NCBI RefSeq assembly: GCF_020616155.1
Contig: NZ_CP085530.1
Coordinates: forward strand, 2,536,001-2,600,000
DNA length: 64,000 nucleotides
Reading direction: 5' to 3'
From: Vogesella sp. XCS3
GTDB lineage: Bacteria; Pseudomonadota; Gammaproteobacteria; Burkholderiales; Chromobacteriaceae
A model generated the notes under the pieces. It was not told the origin of the DNA and made no database searches. It saw nothing but the letters and a program-made list of their open reading frames with translations. Numbering within the stretch: position 1 is the first letter of the stretch; each line of letters starts with the position of its first letter. Both the position numbers and the translations under genes were made by a program. Shown here piece by piece: positions 44,828-57,064 of this stretch.

Positions 44828-46495
44828 ATGATCACGCTTAAAAATGTTGTACTGCGCCGGGGCAGCAAGCTGCTGCTGGATGGTGCCACCGTCACCCTGA
44901 ACCCGGGTGAAAAAGTCGGCCTGGTGGGCCGTAATGGCGCCGGCAAGTCGTCGCTGTTTGCCGTATTGAACGGCAGCCTGCACGAAGACGGCGGCGACTT
45001 TCATATCCCTAGCCAGTGGCGCATGGCGCAGGTCGCGCAGGACATGCCGGAAACCGCACAAAGCGCTACCGACTTTGTAGTAGAAGGCGATACCGCCCTG
45101 CTGGCCGCGCAGCAGGAAGTCACCGAAGCCGAGGCCGGCGACGACTACATGCGCATGGCGCACGCCTACACCGCGCTGAACGACGCCGGTGCGCACGACG
45201 CCGCCGCCCGCGCACAGGCGCTGATCCTGGGCCTGGGTTTTAGCGTGGCCGAGCTGCAGCGCCCGGTGAACAGCTTCTCGGGTGGCTGGCGTATGCGCCT
45301 GCAGCTGGCGCGCGCGCTGATGTGCCCGTCCGACCTGCTGCTGCTGGACGAACCGACCAACCACCTGGACCTGGACGCCCTAGTGTGGCTGGAAGCCTGG
45401 CTCAAGCAATACGCCGGCACCCTGGTGGTAATCAGCCACGACCGCGAATTCCTGGACGCCATCACCAATGTGACCCTGCACATCGACCACGGCCGGCTGG
45501 TGCGCTACGGCGGCAACTACAGCAAGTTTGAAGACATGCGCGCCGAGCAGATGGTGCTGCAGCAGGCCGCGCAGGCCAAGCAGCAGGAAAAGATCGCCCA
45601 CCTGCAGAAGTTCATCGACCGCTTCAAGGCCAAGGCCAGCAAGGCCAAGCAGGCGCAAAGCCGCGTAAAAGCGCTGGAACGTATGGAGAAGATTGCGCCG
45701 GTACTGGCCGACGCCGAATTCCAGTTCGAATTCAAAGAGCCGTCCAGCCTGCCCAACCCGATGCTGACGCTGAACGAAGCTGCCTTCGGCTACCCGGCGG
45801 CAGACGACGCACCGGCAGGCACGCCACCGACGGTGATCGTGCAAGGCGTACGACGCTCGGTGCTGGCCGGCCAGCGTATCGGCATTCTGGGTGCCAACGG
45901 CCAGGGCAAATCCACACTGGTGAAAACCGTGGCCGAGGCGCTGCGCCCGGTCAGCGGCGAAGTCATCCGCGGCAAGGGCCTGAGCATCGGCTACTTCTCG
46001 CAGCAGGAGCTGGACGTGCTGCGCCCCGAGGACGACCCGCTGCAGCACATGCTGCGCTTGGCGCGCGACACCCCGGCCGCGCTGCGCCCGCCCGCTGCCG
46101 ACTGCCGCGAACAAGGCCTGCGCAACTTCCTGGGCACCTTCAACTTCAGCGGAGACATGGTCAAACAAGCCGTTGGCAGTATGAGCGGCGGCGAAAAAGC
46201 GCGCCTGGTGCTGTGCATGATCGTGTGGCTGCGCCCCAACCTGCTGCTGCTGGATGAGCCGACCAACCACCTGGACCTGGCCACGCGCGAGGCGCTGAGC
46301 GTGGCGCTGAACGAATTCGAAGGCTCGGTGATGCTGGTCAGCCACGACCGCGCCCTGCTGCGCGCCGTGTGCGACGAGTTCTGGCTGGTCTCGCGCGGCG
46401 GGGTCAGCGATTTCGAAGGCGACCTGGACGACTACCAGGTGTACCTGCTGGAAGAAGCCAAGCGCCGCCGCGAAGAGGCTGCCGGCAAGCGCTGA
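44828..46495 (+). CDS. ABC-F family ATPase, YheS-like
   Basis: A 555-residue protein with two fused ABC ATPase domains and no membrane part. The first has GRNGAGKSSLF, SGGWRMRLQLARAL and LLLLDEPTNHLDLD. The P-site linker (about 235-290) is rich in Lys, Gln and Ala. The second has GANGQGKSTLVKT, SGGEKARL and a second LLLLDEPTNHLDLA. The fused Glu residues in both Walker B motifs are intact. ABC-F proteins act on the ribosome, rescuing or tuning stalled translation. The ATG at 44828 (MITLKNVVLRRGSKLLLDGA) is the conserved start. Single gene. Confidence 0.93.
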   Translation: MITLKNVVLRRGSKLLLDGATVTLNPGEKVGLVGRNGAGKSSLFAVLNGSLHEDGGDFHIPSQWRMAQVAQDMPETAQSATDFVVEGDTALLAAQQEVTEAEAGDDYMRMAHAYTALNDAGAHDAAARAQALILGLGFSVAELQRPVNSFSGGWRMRLQLARALMCPSDLLLLDEPTNHLDLDALVWLEAWLKQYAGTLVVISHDREFLDAITNVTLHIDHGRLVRYGGNYSKFEDMRAEQMVLQQAAQAKQQEKIAHLQKFIDRFKAKASKAKQAQSRVKALERMEKIAPVLADAEFQFEFKEPSSLPNPMLTLNEAAFGYPAADDAPAGTPPTVIVQGVRRSVLAGQRIGILGANGQGKSTLVKTVAEALRPVSGEVIRGKGLSIGYFSQQELDVLRPEDDPLQHMLRLARDTPAALRPPAADCREQGLRNFLGTFNFSGDMVKQAVGSMSGGEKARLVLCMIVWLRPNLLLLDEPTNHLDLATREALSVALNEFEGSVMLVSHDRALLRAVCDEFWLVSRGGVSDFEGDLDDYQVYLLEEAKRRREEAAGKR

Positions 46496-46927
46496 CACGC
46501 AGCGGCCCTTGCGCATTTTTGCCAGCGTCAGCGTAATACCAGCCAGCTAAGCGAATATGCTTGGCCATCAAGTGGGTGGGCGTGAGTGAAGCGCCCCATC
46601 CCGTTGGCGCGAGCCGGGCAAAATGGTGCGCCCCAGGTTTTAAGACGCCGATTTGTTTGAGCTCCGAGCCGTTAGCGAGGGGCGAGTTCGGCGGCGCCTG
46701 GGGCGTGTCATTTTGACCGGGGTTTCGAGCAGCCCCGGGTTGCGGGGGAATGAAAAGGGGGCGGCAATCCGCCCCCTTTCCCGCCTGCCGGGCGGAACCG
46801 GCATCTAATCATCGTCCGCATCGCGGACACACTAGCGTACTTCAGCGCAACAGCCCCCTAACCAAAAAAACGCCAGTCAGCGTTAACTGAGTGGCACTAC
46901 CAGGCCAGCGTGCCGCTTTTTGCGGGC
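46496..46927. other. Intergenic region rich in hairpins
   Basis: About 430 bp without a gene, between the ABC-F gene and the convergent HD-GYP gene. It holds the 9-bp arms CGCCCCAGG (46629-46637) and CCTGGGGCG (46697-46705), enclosing a further CGCCG/CGGCG dyad. It also holds a strong terminator (46754-46779) and another hairpin at about 46870-46890. It looks like a structured element or a remnant of one. Confidence 0.55.
46754..46779. terminator. Bidirectional-looking hairpin between convergent genes
   Basis: AAAGGGGGCGG-CAAT-CCGCCCCCTTT, an 11-bp perfect stem. The A/T flanks are short, so it is a plausible but not strong terminator. Confidence 0.6.
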
Positions 46928-47917
46928 CTACTCGGCCCAGCGCGCCTGGATCTGCCGCAGTACCGGCTCGATGGCCAGAAAGTGCGCTACCAGCGCCGGG
47001 TCGAAATGCTTGCCGGTCTCGGCGGCGATATACGCCAGCGCGGCGTCTATCGTCCACGCCGCCTTGTACGGGCGTACGCTGGTTAGCGCGTCGAACACGT
47101 CGGCAATGGCCACGATGCGTGCGGCCAAGGGGATGGCCTCCCCGGCCAGCCCTTGCGGGTAGCCGCTGCCGTCCCAGCGTTCGTGGTGGCAGTGCGCGAT
47201 GGTGGCCGCCATCTGCAGCAGGCTGGAGCGGTCGTCGCCCATGATGCGGGCGCCGATTTCGGCGTGGGTCTGCATGATGCGCCACTCGTCGGCGTCCAGC
47301 TTGCCCGGCTTTTGCAGGATGGCGTCAGGGATGCCGATCTTGCCGATATCGTGCATGGGCGCCGCGTCCAGCAGCTCGTCGGCCCAGGCCTCGCGCTGGC
47401 CGGCGGCCAGCGCGAGCTCGCGCGCGTAGTGGCTCATGCGGATCACGTGCAGGCCGGTTTCGTTGTCCTTGAATTCGGCGGCGCGGCCCAAGCGGCGGAT
47501 GATCTGCAGCCGCGTCTCGCGCAGCTCTTCCACCCGCACCAGCGACAAATGGGTACGCACCCGCGCCAGCACGATGGGCGGGCTCACCGGCTTGGTGATG
47601 TAGTCCACCGCGCCGGCGGCAAAGCCTTCGCTCTCGGCGTGGCTATCGGACAGCGCGGTGACAAAAATCACCGGAATGCGAGCGGTGGCCGGGTCGGTTT
47701 TCAGGCGGCAGCATACTTCCAGCCCGGTCATACCCGGCATCATCACGTCCAGCAGAATCAGCGCCGGCTGTTCGCGCAGCGCCAGCTGCAGGGCTTTGTC
47801 GCCGTCACGGGCAAACTGCAGCCGGTAGTGATCTTGCAGGATGTGGCGCAGTACTTGCAGGTTGGTGGGTTCATCGTCCACCAACAGCAACAGCGGGCGG
47901 GTATCGGTGGGAGCCAT
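46928..47917 (-). CDS. Response regulator with HD-GYP phosphodiesterase domain
   Basis: A 329-residue two-domain protein. The receiver domain (1-125) has the acidic pair VDDEP and phospho-acceptor LLDVMMPG, and ends with TKPVSP. The HD-GYP domain (about 140-329) has the catalytic MHDIGKIGIPD and the DGSGYPQGL loop, both intact, so it should hydrolyse cyclic di-GMP. It is similar in design to RpfG. It starts 5 bp after the hybrid kinase gene and is probably phosphorylated by that kinase, linking a membrane sensor to cyclic di-GMP levels and so to motility or biofilm. Confidence 0.93.
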   Translation of the reverse strand: MAPTDTRPLLLLVDDEPTNLQVLRHILQDHYRLQFARDGDKALQLALREQPALILLDVMMPGMTGLEVCCRLKTDPATARIPVIFVTALSDSHAESEGFAAGAVDYITKPVSPPIVLARVRTHLSLVRVEELRETRLQIIRRLGRAAEFKDNETGLHVIRMSHYARELALAAGQREAWADELLDAAPMHDIGKIGIPDAILQKPGKLDADEWRIMQTHAEIGARIMGDDRSSLLQMAATIAHCHHERWDGSGYPQGLAGEAIPLAARIVAIADVFDALTSVRPYKAAWTIDAALAYIAAETGKHFDPALVAHFLAIEPVLRQIQARWAE

Positions 47918-47922
47918 AGGGG

Positions 47923-51567
<3,645 letters not shown>

Positions 51568-51681
51568 CGGGGCGCGGGGCGGCAGGGGTTGGCCGCATCA
51601 GTGGCAGTTGCCGGCATTATAGAGGCCAGCATCTGCCCCCGCCCGGCGACAAGACCCTGCCCCGCACAGGGCCTTGCCGGC

Positions 51682-52590
51682 TTAACGGCGCGAGATCAGC
51701 AGGATGCCGGCGCCGATCAGCAGCATGCCCGCCAGCTCGCGCGTAGCCGGCCACTCGCCCAGGCTACTGGCGGCCATGCCCACCGCCAGCACCGGAATCA
51801 CCAGCGCATTGAAACTGAGAGTGGACGCCGGCAGGCGGCGCAGCAGCCACAGCCAGGCCAGCCAACCCACGGCACTGGAAAACACCCCCGAATACACCAG
51901 CCCCAGCACAAACTGCGCCGACCACTGGATACCGGCAAAGTCGGCAAACGGCAGCAGCAGCGGCAACGGCGCCAGGCCAATCAGCGCCTGCCAGCCGGAG
52001 AAATTCAGGCTGTCCAGCGGGCCGTTCTGCGCCGCCCGCTTGGTTAGCACCGAGCCCAGTGCCCACAGCAAGCCGGCCAGCACCGCCAGCAGCATGGGCA
52101 GCACGCCGCCGTGCAGCTGCCACGGCGCCACAATCAGCATCAGCCCGGCAAAGCCGGCCACCAGCGCGCGGCGGGCATTGGCGGTAAACGGCTCGCCCAG
52201 CAGCCAGTGCGACAGCAGCGCCACCCAGAACGGCATGGTGAACACCAGCACCGAGGTGCGGCCGGCAGCGCCGGCCACCAGCGCCAGCGTCACCGTCAGG
52301 CCGTAGGCAAACGTGGTGGTCAGCCCCACCTTGGCGGCGTCGCCCAAGCGCTGCGGTTTCAGCGCCCGCCCGCGTGCCAGCAATACACCGAACAGCGTCA
52401 GGCTGCCGATGGTGGTGCGCAGGATCAGGTGCGTCAGCGGCGTAGTCGCCTGCAGCGTCACCTTCATCACCACGTAGTTGTAAGCCCACATTGTTACCAG
52501 CCCGGCAAACAACGCGTAGGGCAGCCAGCGGCTGGCGGACAAATCGGCAAGGTTGGCCGCAAGGCGGCGGCTGAGGCTGGCGCTGGTCAT
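51682..52590 (-). CDS. EamA/DMT-superfamily permease
   Basis: A 302-residue membrane protein from the ATG at 52590. About ten helices in two repeats, each an EamA domain; the first begins PYALFAGLVTMWAYNYVVMKVTLQATTPLTHLILRTTIG, and the second carries GSVLTKRAAQNG and ends AGILLISRR. The superfamily exports metabolites such as amino acids. Divergent from the Lrp-type gene at 52718, which probably controls it. A dispersed 13-mer lies in-frame at 52549-52561 near the N terminus (plus strand). Confidence 0.9.
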   Translation of the reverse strand: MTSASLSRRLAANLADLSASRWLPYALFAGLVTMWAYNYVVMKVTLQATTPLTHLILRTTIGSLTLFGVLLARGRALKPQRLGDAAKVGLTTTFAYGLTVTLALVAGAAGRTSVLVFTMPFWVALLSHWLLGEPFTANARRALVAGFAGLMLIVAPWQLHGGVLPMLLAVLAGLLWALGSVLTKRAAQNGPLDSLNFSGWQALIGLAPLPLLLPFADFAGIQWSAQFVLGLVYSGVFSSAVGWLAWLWLLRRLPASTLSFNALVIPVLAVGMAASSLGEWPATRELAGMLLIGAGILLISRR

Positions 52591-52717
52591 GGCAGGCATT
52601 CCTGGGCAAGGACAATAGCGCCAGTGTAGGTAAGCCCCCGGCCACGCCTGCTGCGTTATCATGCACAGCAGCGCAGCCACGCTGCGACTTTAGCCGGTTC
52701 AACGCAGGAAAACTGAC

Positions 52718-53188
52718 ATGCTGGATAACTACGACCGCAAGCTGCTGGCACTGCTGCAAGAAGACGCGCGCCAGACCCACGACGCGCTGGCCGAGGCGGT
52801 GAACCTGTCGCCTACCGCCGTCACCCGCCGCCTGAAGCGGCTGCGCGCCGACGGCCACATCCGCCGCGAGGTGGCGCTGGTGGACCCGGCGCTGTTCGGC
52901 CGCAGCCTGCGCCTGGTGGTAAACGTGATGCTGCAGCGCGCGCAAACGCCGCTGGTGGACGCCTTCAAGGCCAGCATGCTGGCCGCGCCCGAGGTAATGG
53001 AGTGCTACAACGTGACCGGCCGCCCGGATTTTGTGCTGATGGTGCTGGTACGCGACATGGCCGACTACGAGCGCTTTGCCCGCGCCCACCTGATGAACAA
53101 CCCGCACGTGCGCGAGTTCGAATCGCTGGTGGTGATCAACACCTGCAAATACACCACCGCCGTACCGCAGGACGCCGACACGGACTAA
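52718..53188 (+). CDS. Lrp/AsnC family transcriptional regulator
   Basis: A 156-residue Lrp-type regulator: LDNYDRKLLALLQEDARQTHDALAEAVNLSPTAVTRRLKRLRADGHI is the DNA-binding domain, and VMECYNVTGRPDFVLMVLVRDMADYERF belongs to the RAM domain. Divergent from the EamA exporter and likely its regulator. Like the other Lrp gene in this window (37098), its TAA stop overlaps a copy of the dispersed 13-mer. Confidence 0.93.
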   Translation: MLDNYDRKLLALLQEDARQTHDALAEAVNLSPTAVTRRLKRLRADGHIRREVALVDPALFGRSLRLVVNVMLQRAQTPLVDAFKASMLAAPEVMECYNVTGRPDFVLMVLVRDMADYERFARAHLMNNPHVREFESLVVINTCKYTTAVPQDADTD

Positions 53189-53199
53189 GGTTGGCCGCA
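53187..53199 (+). repeat. Dispersed 13-mer overlapping the second lrp stop codon
   Basis: The first two bases belong to the TAA stop; same arrangement as at 37573. Confidence 0.8.
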
Positions 53200-53253
53200 G
53201 GCAAAACAAAACCCGGCGCGGGGCCGGGTTGCTGTGGCGGTGCAGGCTGCCGC

Positions 53254-53850
53254 TTACTCTTCGTGCATCAGCGCGTGTTCGATCTCGGAAAACGCCTTGG
53301 GCACGCGTACAAAGTTCAGCGAGGTGCCCAGGCGGCGGGCGATGGTGGAGGTGGAGAACAGCCCGCACACTTCGTAGTGGCCACTGGACTCGTTACGCTC
53401 GACCACCAGCGAATGCTGGCGACCCAGGTCTTTCATGGTGGCCACCACGTGGCCCACGGTGGAGCGGCTGATATCGGCCAGGTTCAGCGCTTCCAGCTGC
53501 TTGCGCGGCGTCATCACGTCGCCCACCACGATTTCTTTATGGCGCTTGCCGTGCTCGTGGATCTGCTTGAGCGGGCGCTCGCCCAGCACGTCGGTGGCGG
53601 TTAGCAGGCCGGCAAAGCTGCCGTCGGCGTCGGTCACGAACAGCAGGCGGATACCGTGGCTCACCATGCGCGCGTGGGCGTCATCCAGCAGCGCGTCTTC
53701 GTTGATGCTGATCGGGTCGATCACGCGCAGGTCGGTCATCACTTCGGTAGCGGGGCTTTTCAGCGTGACCTGGCGCTGCGGGCGCTGCTCAACGTGGATC
53801 AGGTCGGTCTGGGCAGGCAGGCTCAGCGTTTGCAGGGCGTGGTATTCCAT
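53254..53850 (-). CDS. Two-CBS-domain protein
   Basis: A 198-residue protein from the ATG at 53850, with GAGGAG upstream; the frame is open to 53976 but that part is Pro-rich and not conserved. It contains a pair of CBS motifs: VMTDLRVIDPISINEDALLDDAHARMVSHGIRLLFVTD and VMTPRKQLEALNLADISRSTVGHVVATMKDLGRQHSLVV. CBS pairs bind adenine nucleotides and regulate partner proteins; there is no fused enzyme or channel here. Its partner is unknown. Confidence 0.85.
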   Translation of the reverse strand: MEYHALQTLSLPAQTDLIHVEQRPQRQVTLKSPATEVMTDLRVIDPISINEDALLDDAHARMVSHGIRLLFVTDADGSFAGLLTATDVLGERPLKQIHEHGKRHKEIVVGDVMTPRKQLEALNLADISRSTVGHVVATMKDLGRQHSLVVERNESSGHYEVCGLFSTSTIARRLGTSLNFVRVPKAFSEIEHALMHEE

Positions 53851-54067
53851 GATGATTCTCCTCTTCGCGGGTGCCGCCATCGGGCTGGATGGCCACACCC
53901 CGGGATTGTCTTGCCGCCTGGGCGGCGGGGGGCCGGGCAAGCTTTTGCACTCCCCTTTGCTTGCCGGTACTTTCATCTAAGCACACGGCGGGCAAATGCA
54001 CAGCTTTTTTATGCAAGTATTGGTAACGGTTTGTTCGATATCAACCGGTGCATACCACAGCATAAAA

Positions 54068-54092
54068 CAAAAAAACCGCCCCGGAGGGCGGT
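54068..54092 (-). terminator. Terminator of pepP
   Basis: ACCGCCC-CGGA-GGGCGGT, with seven T after the stem on the minus strand; 33 bp beyond the pepP stop. Confidence 0.85.
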
Positions 54093-54125
54093 ATCAGTGA
54101 TGGAGTATTGCACGATGAAACGCGG

Positions 54126-55514
54126 TTAACCGGCCATGACGGCCTCGACTTCGTCGGCGGTTTTGGCAATAGGCTCGCCCAGCACGCGGCTGCCGTCGGC
54201 GGTGACCAGCACGTCGTCCTCGATGCGGATGCCGCCGAAGTCGCGGTATTCGTTGAAACGGGCGTAGTTGATGTACTGCGCGTGGCGGCCTTCGGCCTGC
54301 CAGGCGTCGATCAGCGCCGGAATAAAGTAAATGCCCGGCTCCACGGTAATCACCATGCCGGCCAAGAGCGGTTTGCCCAGGCGCAGGTAGCCCAGGCCGA
54401 ACAGCGGGCTGCGCTCGGTGCCGTCGCCGTAGCCCACCAGGTCTTCGCCCAGGCCTTCCATATCGTGTACGTCCATGCCGATCTGGTGGCCCAGGCCGTG
54501 CGGGAAGGCAATAGCGTAGGCGCCGCTTTCCACGATGGCGTCGGCGTCACCGTGGAAGAAGCCCAGCGCGCTCATGCGCTCCACCATCACGCGGGCGGAC
54601 AGCTTGTGGATATCCAGGTAGCGCACGCCGGGGCGAATGGCGTCGATGGCGGCCAGCTGCATGGCCAGCACGGTGTCGTACAGTTCGCGCTGGCGCGGGC
54701 TGAATTTGCCGCCCACCGGAATGGTGCGGGTGATGTCGCTGGCGTAGCCGCCACCGCTGGCGGCGCCGGTGTCGTTGACCACCAGGTCGCCGGCTTGCAG
54801 CACCTGGTCGTGGTGATGGTTGTGCAGCACTTCGCCGCGGCGCGAGAAGATGCTGGGGTAGGCCAGCTGCCAGTCGTGACGGCGCACGATGCCTTCCATT
54901 TCGCCGACGATGGCGTGTTCTACCACGCCGGGACGGGCGGCGCGCATGGCGGCCAGATGGGCGTCGCGGGTTACGGCCAGCGCGGCTTCCATCTCGGCGA
55001 TTTCCTCCTCGCCCTTGATTTCGCGCAGGCTCACCACGGCGCGGGTCAGCGCCTCGCTATAGCCTTGCTGCGCGGCTTGCGGGGCAGCATCCAGCAGGCC
55101 GGCCAGCGCCAGCACGGTTTCGCCACGGTAGGGCTGCAGGTAGTGCACGGTACGGCCGGCAGCGCGGGCAGCGGCCAGCACGCCAGCCAGCGCGGCGTAG
55201 GGCTGGCTGCGGCCAACCTGGGCACGCGCGGCGCGTTCGGCCAGCGTGGGCAGCTCGCCGGTCCACACGATGTCGGCTACGTCCGGGTCGTTGCCGAACA
55301 GCGTGGTGTCGCCGTTGGCGGTGTCCATCACGCCCGCCAGGCCGGGCTCGTTCAGGCCGAAGAAGTAGCGGAACGAGCTGTCCTGCACAAAGGGGAAAAT
55401 GTTGTCGCGGTAGTTCATCGGCGAATCGACATTACCCAGGAACAGGATCAGGCTATCGGGCAGCAGGGCAGCAAGCTTGTCGCGACGCTGCTGGTAGATG
55501 GCGGGCTGGAACAT
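54126..55514 (-). CDS. pepP: Xaa-Pro aminopeptidase
   Basis: A 462-residue aminopeptidase P from the ATG at 55514 (MFQPAIYQQRRDKLAALLPDSLILFLGN). The pita-bread fold metal ligands are in place: NDTGAASGGGYASDITR (two Asp), FPHGLGHQIGMDVHD (His), VTVEPGIYF (Glu) and GGIRIEDDVLVT (Glu). It removes N-terminal residues preceding proline and is cytosolic with two Mn ions. In many proteobacteria pepP lies next to ubiH; here the Ubi-type gene is 4 kb away. A TTGTATACAA palindrome lies upstream. Confidence 0.95.
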   Translation of the reverse strand: MFQPAIYQQRRDKLAALLPDSLILFLGNVDSPMNYRDNIFPFVQDSSFRYFFGLNEPGLAGVMDTANGDTTLFGNDPDVADIVWTGELPTLAERAARAQVGRSQPYAALAGVLAAARAAGRTVHYLQPYRGETVLALAGLLDAAPQAAQQGYSEALTRAVVSLREIKGEEEIAEMEAALAVTRDAHLAAMRAARPGVVEHAIVGEMEGIVRRHDWQLAYPSIFSRRGEVLHNHHHDQVLQAGDLVVNDTGAASGGGYASDITRTIPVGGKFSPRQRELYDTVLAMQLAAIDAIRPGVRYLDIHKLSARVMVERMSALGFFHGDADAIVESGAYAIAFPHGLGHQIGMDVHDMEGLGEDLVGYGDGTERSPLFGLGYLRLGKPLLAGMVITVEPGIYFIPALIDAWQAEGRHAQYINYARFNEYRDFGGIRIEDDVLVTADGSRVLGEPIAKTADEVEAVMAG

Positions 55515-55550
55515 GGTGGCTTCCGGTGGTGAGCGGTGAAGCCAGCATTT

Positions 55551-55560
55551 TTGTATACAA
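55551..55560. promoter_or_regulatory. Palindrome upstream of pepP
   Basis: TTGTATACAA, a perfect 10-bp palindrome 37 bp before the pepP ATG, with a partial second TTTGTATAG 8 bases further. It could be the -10 region, an operator, or both. Confidence 0.35.
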
Positions 55561-55632
55561 TCGCCTATTTGTATAGAAAAACAGGCCACCATCCGCCGGA
55601 TGTGGCCTGTGCAGTGGCAGCATTGCCACTTT

Positions 55633-56844
55633 TCAGCGTTTAGCCGTGCTTTCGCGGCAGGAAGTAGCGCCCTTGGCCGCCTTGGGCAGCTGCCAGCGCA
55701 ACAGCAGGCTTACCGCCACGCCGGCCAGCAGCGCCCACAGCGGTGCGCCGATACCGGCAAAACTCACGCCGGAAGCCGCCACCACAAAGGTCAGCAAAGC
55801 CGCCTCGCGCTGGGTGTCGCTGGCCAGCGCGGCCGATAGCGAGCTGGCCAGCGTGCCGAACAGTGCCAGCGCCGCCGCCGCCATCACCAGCGCCTTGGGC
55901 AGTACCAGCAGCAGTGCCACCAGCGCGCCACCAAACAGCGCCACCAGGATGTAGCAGCAGGCGGCCACCACGCCGGCTTTCCAGCGCTGGGCGCGGTCCG
56001 GGTGGGCTTCGGGGCCGGTACACATGGCCGCGGTGATCGCCGCCAGCACCACACCGTGGCAACCAAACGGCGCCAGCAGCAGCGAGGCACCGCCCAGCGC
56101 ACTCACCGGTACCCGTGCCGGAATCTCGTAACCATCATTCTTCAGCACCGCCATGCCGGGCAGAAACTGGCCGGTGAGCGCAATCAGCGCTAACGGCAGC
56201 GCAATATTGCTGAGGCCGGCCAGGCTGAATACCGGCGTGGTCCACAGCGGGCCGCTGGCGGCGCTGGCCAGGCTGGGTGCGGCGGCAAAGCCACCGGTCG
56301 CTGCCAGAAACACGCCGCCCAGCGCCAGCGCGCCCATCAGCGCGTAGCGCGGCCACAGCCGGCGGCCGACAAAGAACATCAGCGCCATCGGCAGCACCAG
56401 CGCCGCGTGCTCGCGCACCGCCGGTACCAGCTCGGCCACAAAACGGAACAGGATGCCCGCCAGCAGGCCGGCGGCTAAGGCAGGCGGGAAGCGCTTCATC
56501 AGCGCATCAAACGCGCCGCTGATGCCGATCAGCCAGACCAGCAGGCCGGCGATCACATAACCGCCCACCGCCTCGGGGTAGCTCACCGTAGGCAGCGCGG
56601 CCAACAGCAGCGCAGCGCCAGGCGTGGACCAGGCGGTAATGATGGGCATTTTCCAGCGCCACGACAGCCACAGGCCCACCACGCCGGAGCCGATGGACAC
56701 CGCCCACAGCCAGCTGGCCAGCTCGGCGGCGCTCAGGCCGGCCTGCTGCGCGGCGTGCACGATGATGAGAAAGGGGCCGGTATAGCCAACGGCAATCGTT
56801 AGCACACCGGCGATCAGGGTAGACGGGGGTAAATGTTTAAGCAT
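55633..56844 (-). CDS. benE: BenE-family benzoate/H+ symporter-like permease
   Basis: A 403-residue membrane protein with about eleven to twelve helices. The opening IAGVLTIAVGYTGPFLIIVHAAQQAGLSAAELASWLWAVSIGSGV and KMPIITAWSTPGAALL are typical of BenE. PFGCHGVVLAAITAAMCTGPEAHPD matches the conserved central loop. BenE imports benzoate, but family members near MocR regulators may carry other substrates; no aromatic-degradation gene is in view. Divergent from the MocR-type regulator. Confidence 0.88.
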   Translation of the reverse strand: MLKHLPPSTLIAGVLTIAVGYTGPFLIIVHAAQQAGLSAAELASWLWAVSIGSGVVGLWLSWRWKMPIITAWSTPGAALLLAALPTVSYPEAVGGYVIAGLLVWLIGISGAFDALMKRFPPALAAGLLAGILFRFVAELVPAVREHAALVLPMALMFFVGRRLWPRYALMGALALGGVFLAATGGFAAAPSLASAASGPLWTTPVFSLAGLSNIALPLALIALTGQFLPGMAVLKNDGYEIPARVPVSALGGASLLLAPFGCHGVVLAAITAAMCTGPEAHPDRAQRWKAGVVAACCYILVALFGGALVALLLVLPKALVMAAAALALFGTLASSLSAALASDTQREAALLTFVVAASGVSFAGIGAPLWALLAGVAVSLLLRWQLPKAAKGATSCRESTAKR

Positions 56845-57044
56845 GCTGTTCTTTCATACAAAAGGCTTCCGGGTAGGCCGCCACGGGTCAAGCACCCCCG
56901 CAGGCTGCGCTGCCGTCTGGGCAGCCGCTTGCTGTATGGCCCGCCGCAAGGGGCAGGCAGAACAGCACCGGTAAGCGAACTGTACGCGGTAGCCGCGTGG
57001 CCCGCCTGCCACAGCGGGCTACAACACACTGGCGCACGGCGTGT

Positions 57045-57060
57045 CTGTTCTATATAACAG
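57045..57060 (+). promoter_or_regulatory. Promoter/operator of the MocR gene
   Basis: CTGTT-CTATAT-AACAG is a dyad centred on TATATAA, a good -10. The implied start of transcription falls at about 57064, next to the ATG at 57065. Confidence 0.45.
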
Positions 57061-57064
57061 AGCC

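Noticed and set aside
44588..45364. 258-codon minus-strand gene before the ABC-F gene
   Set aside because: It overlaps the start of the ABC-F gene in antisense and has no signature.
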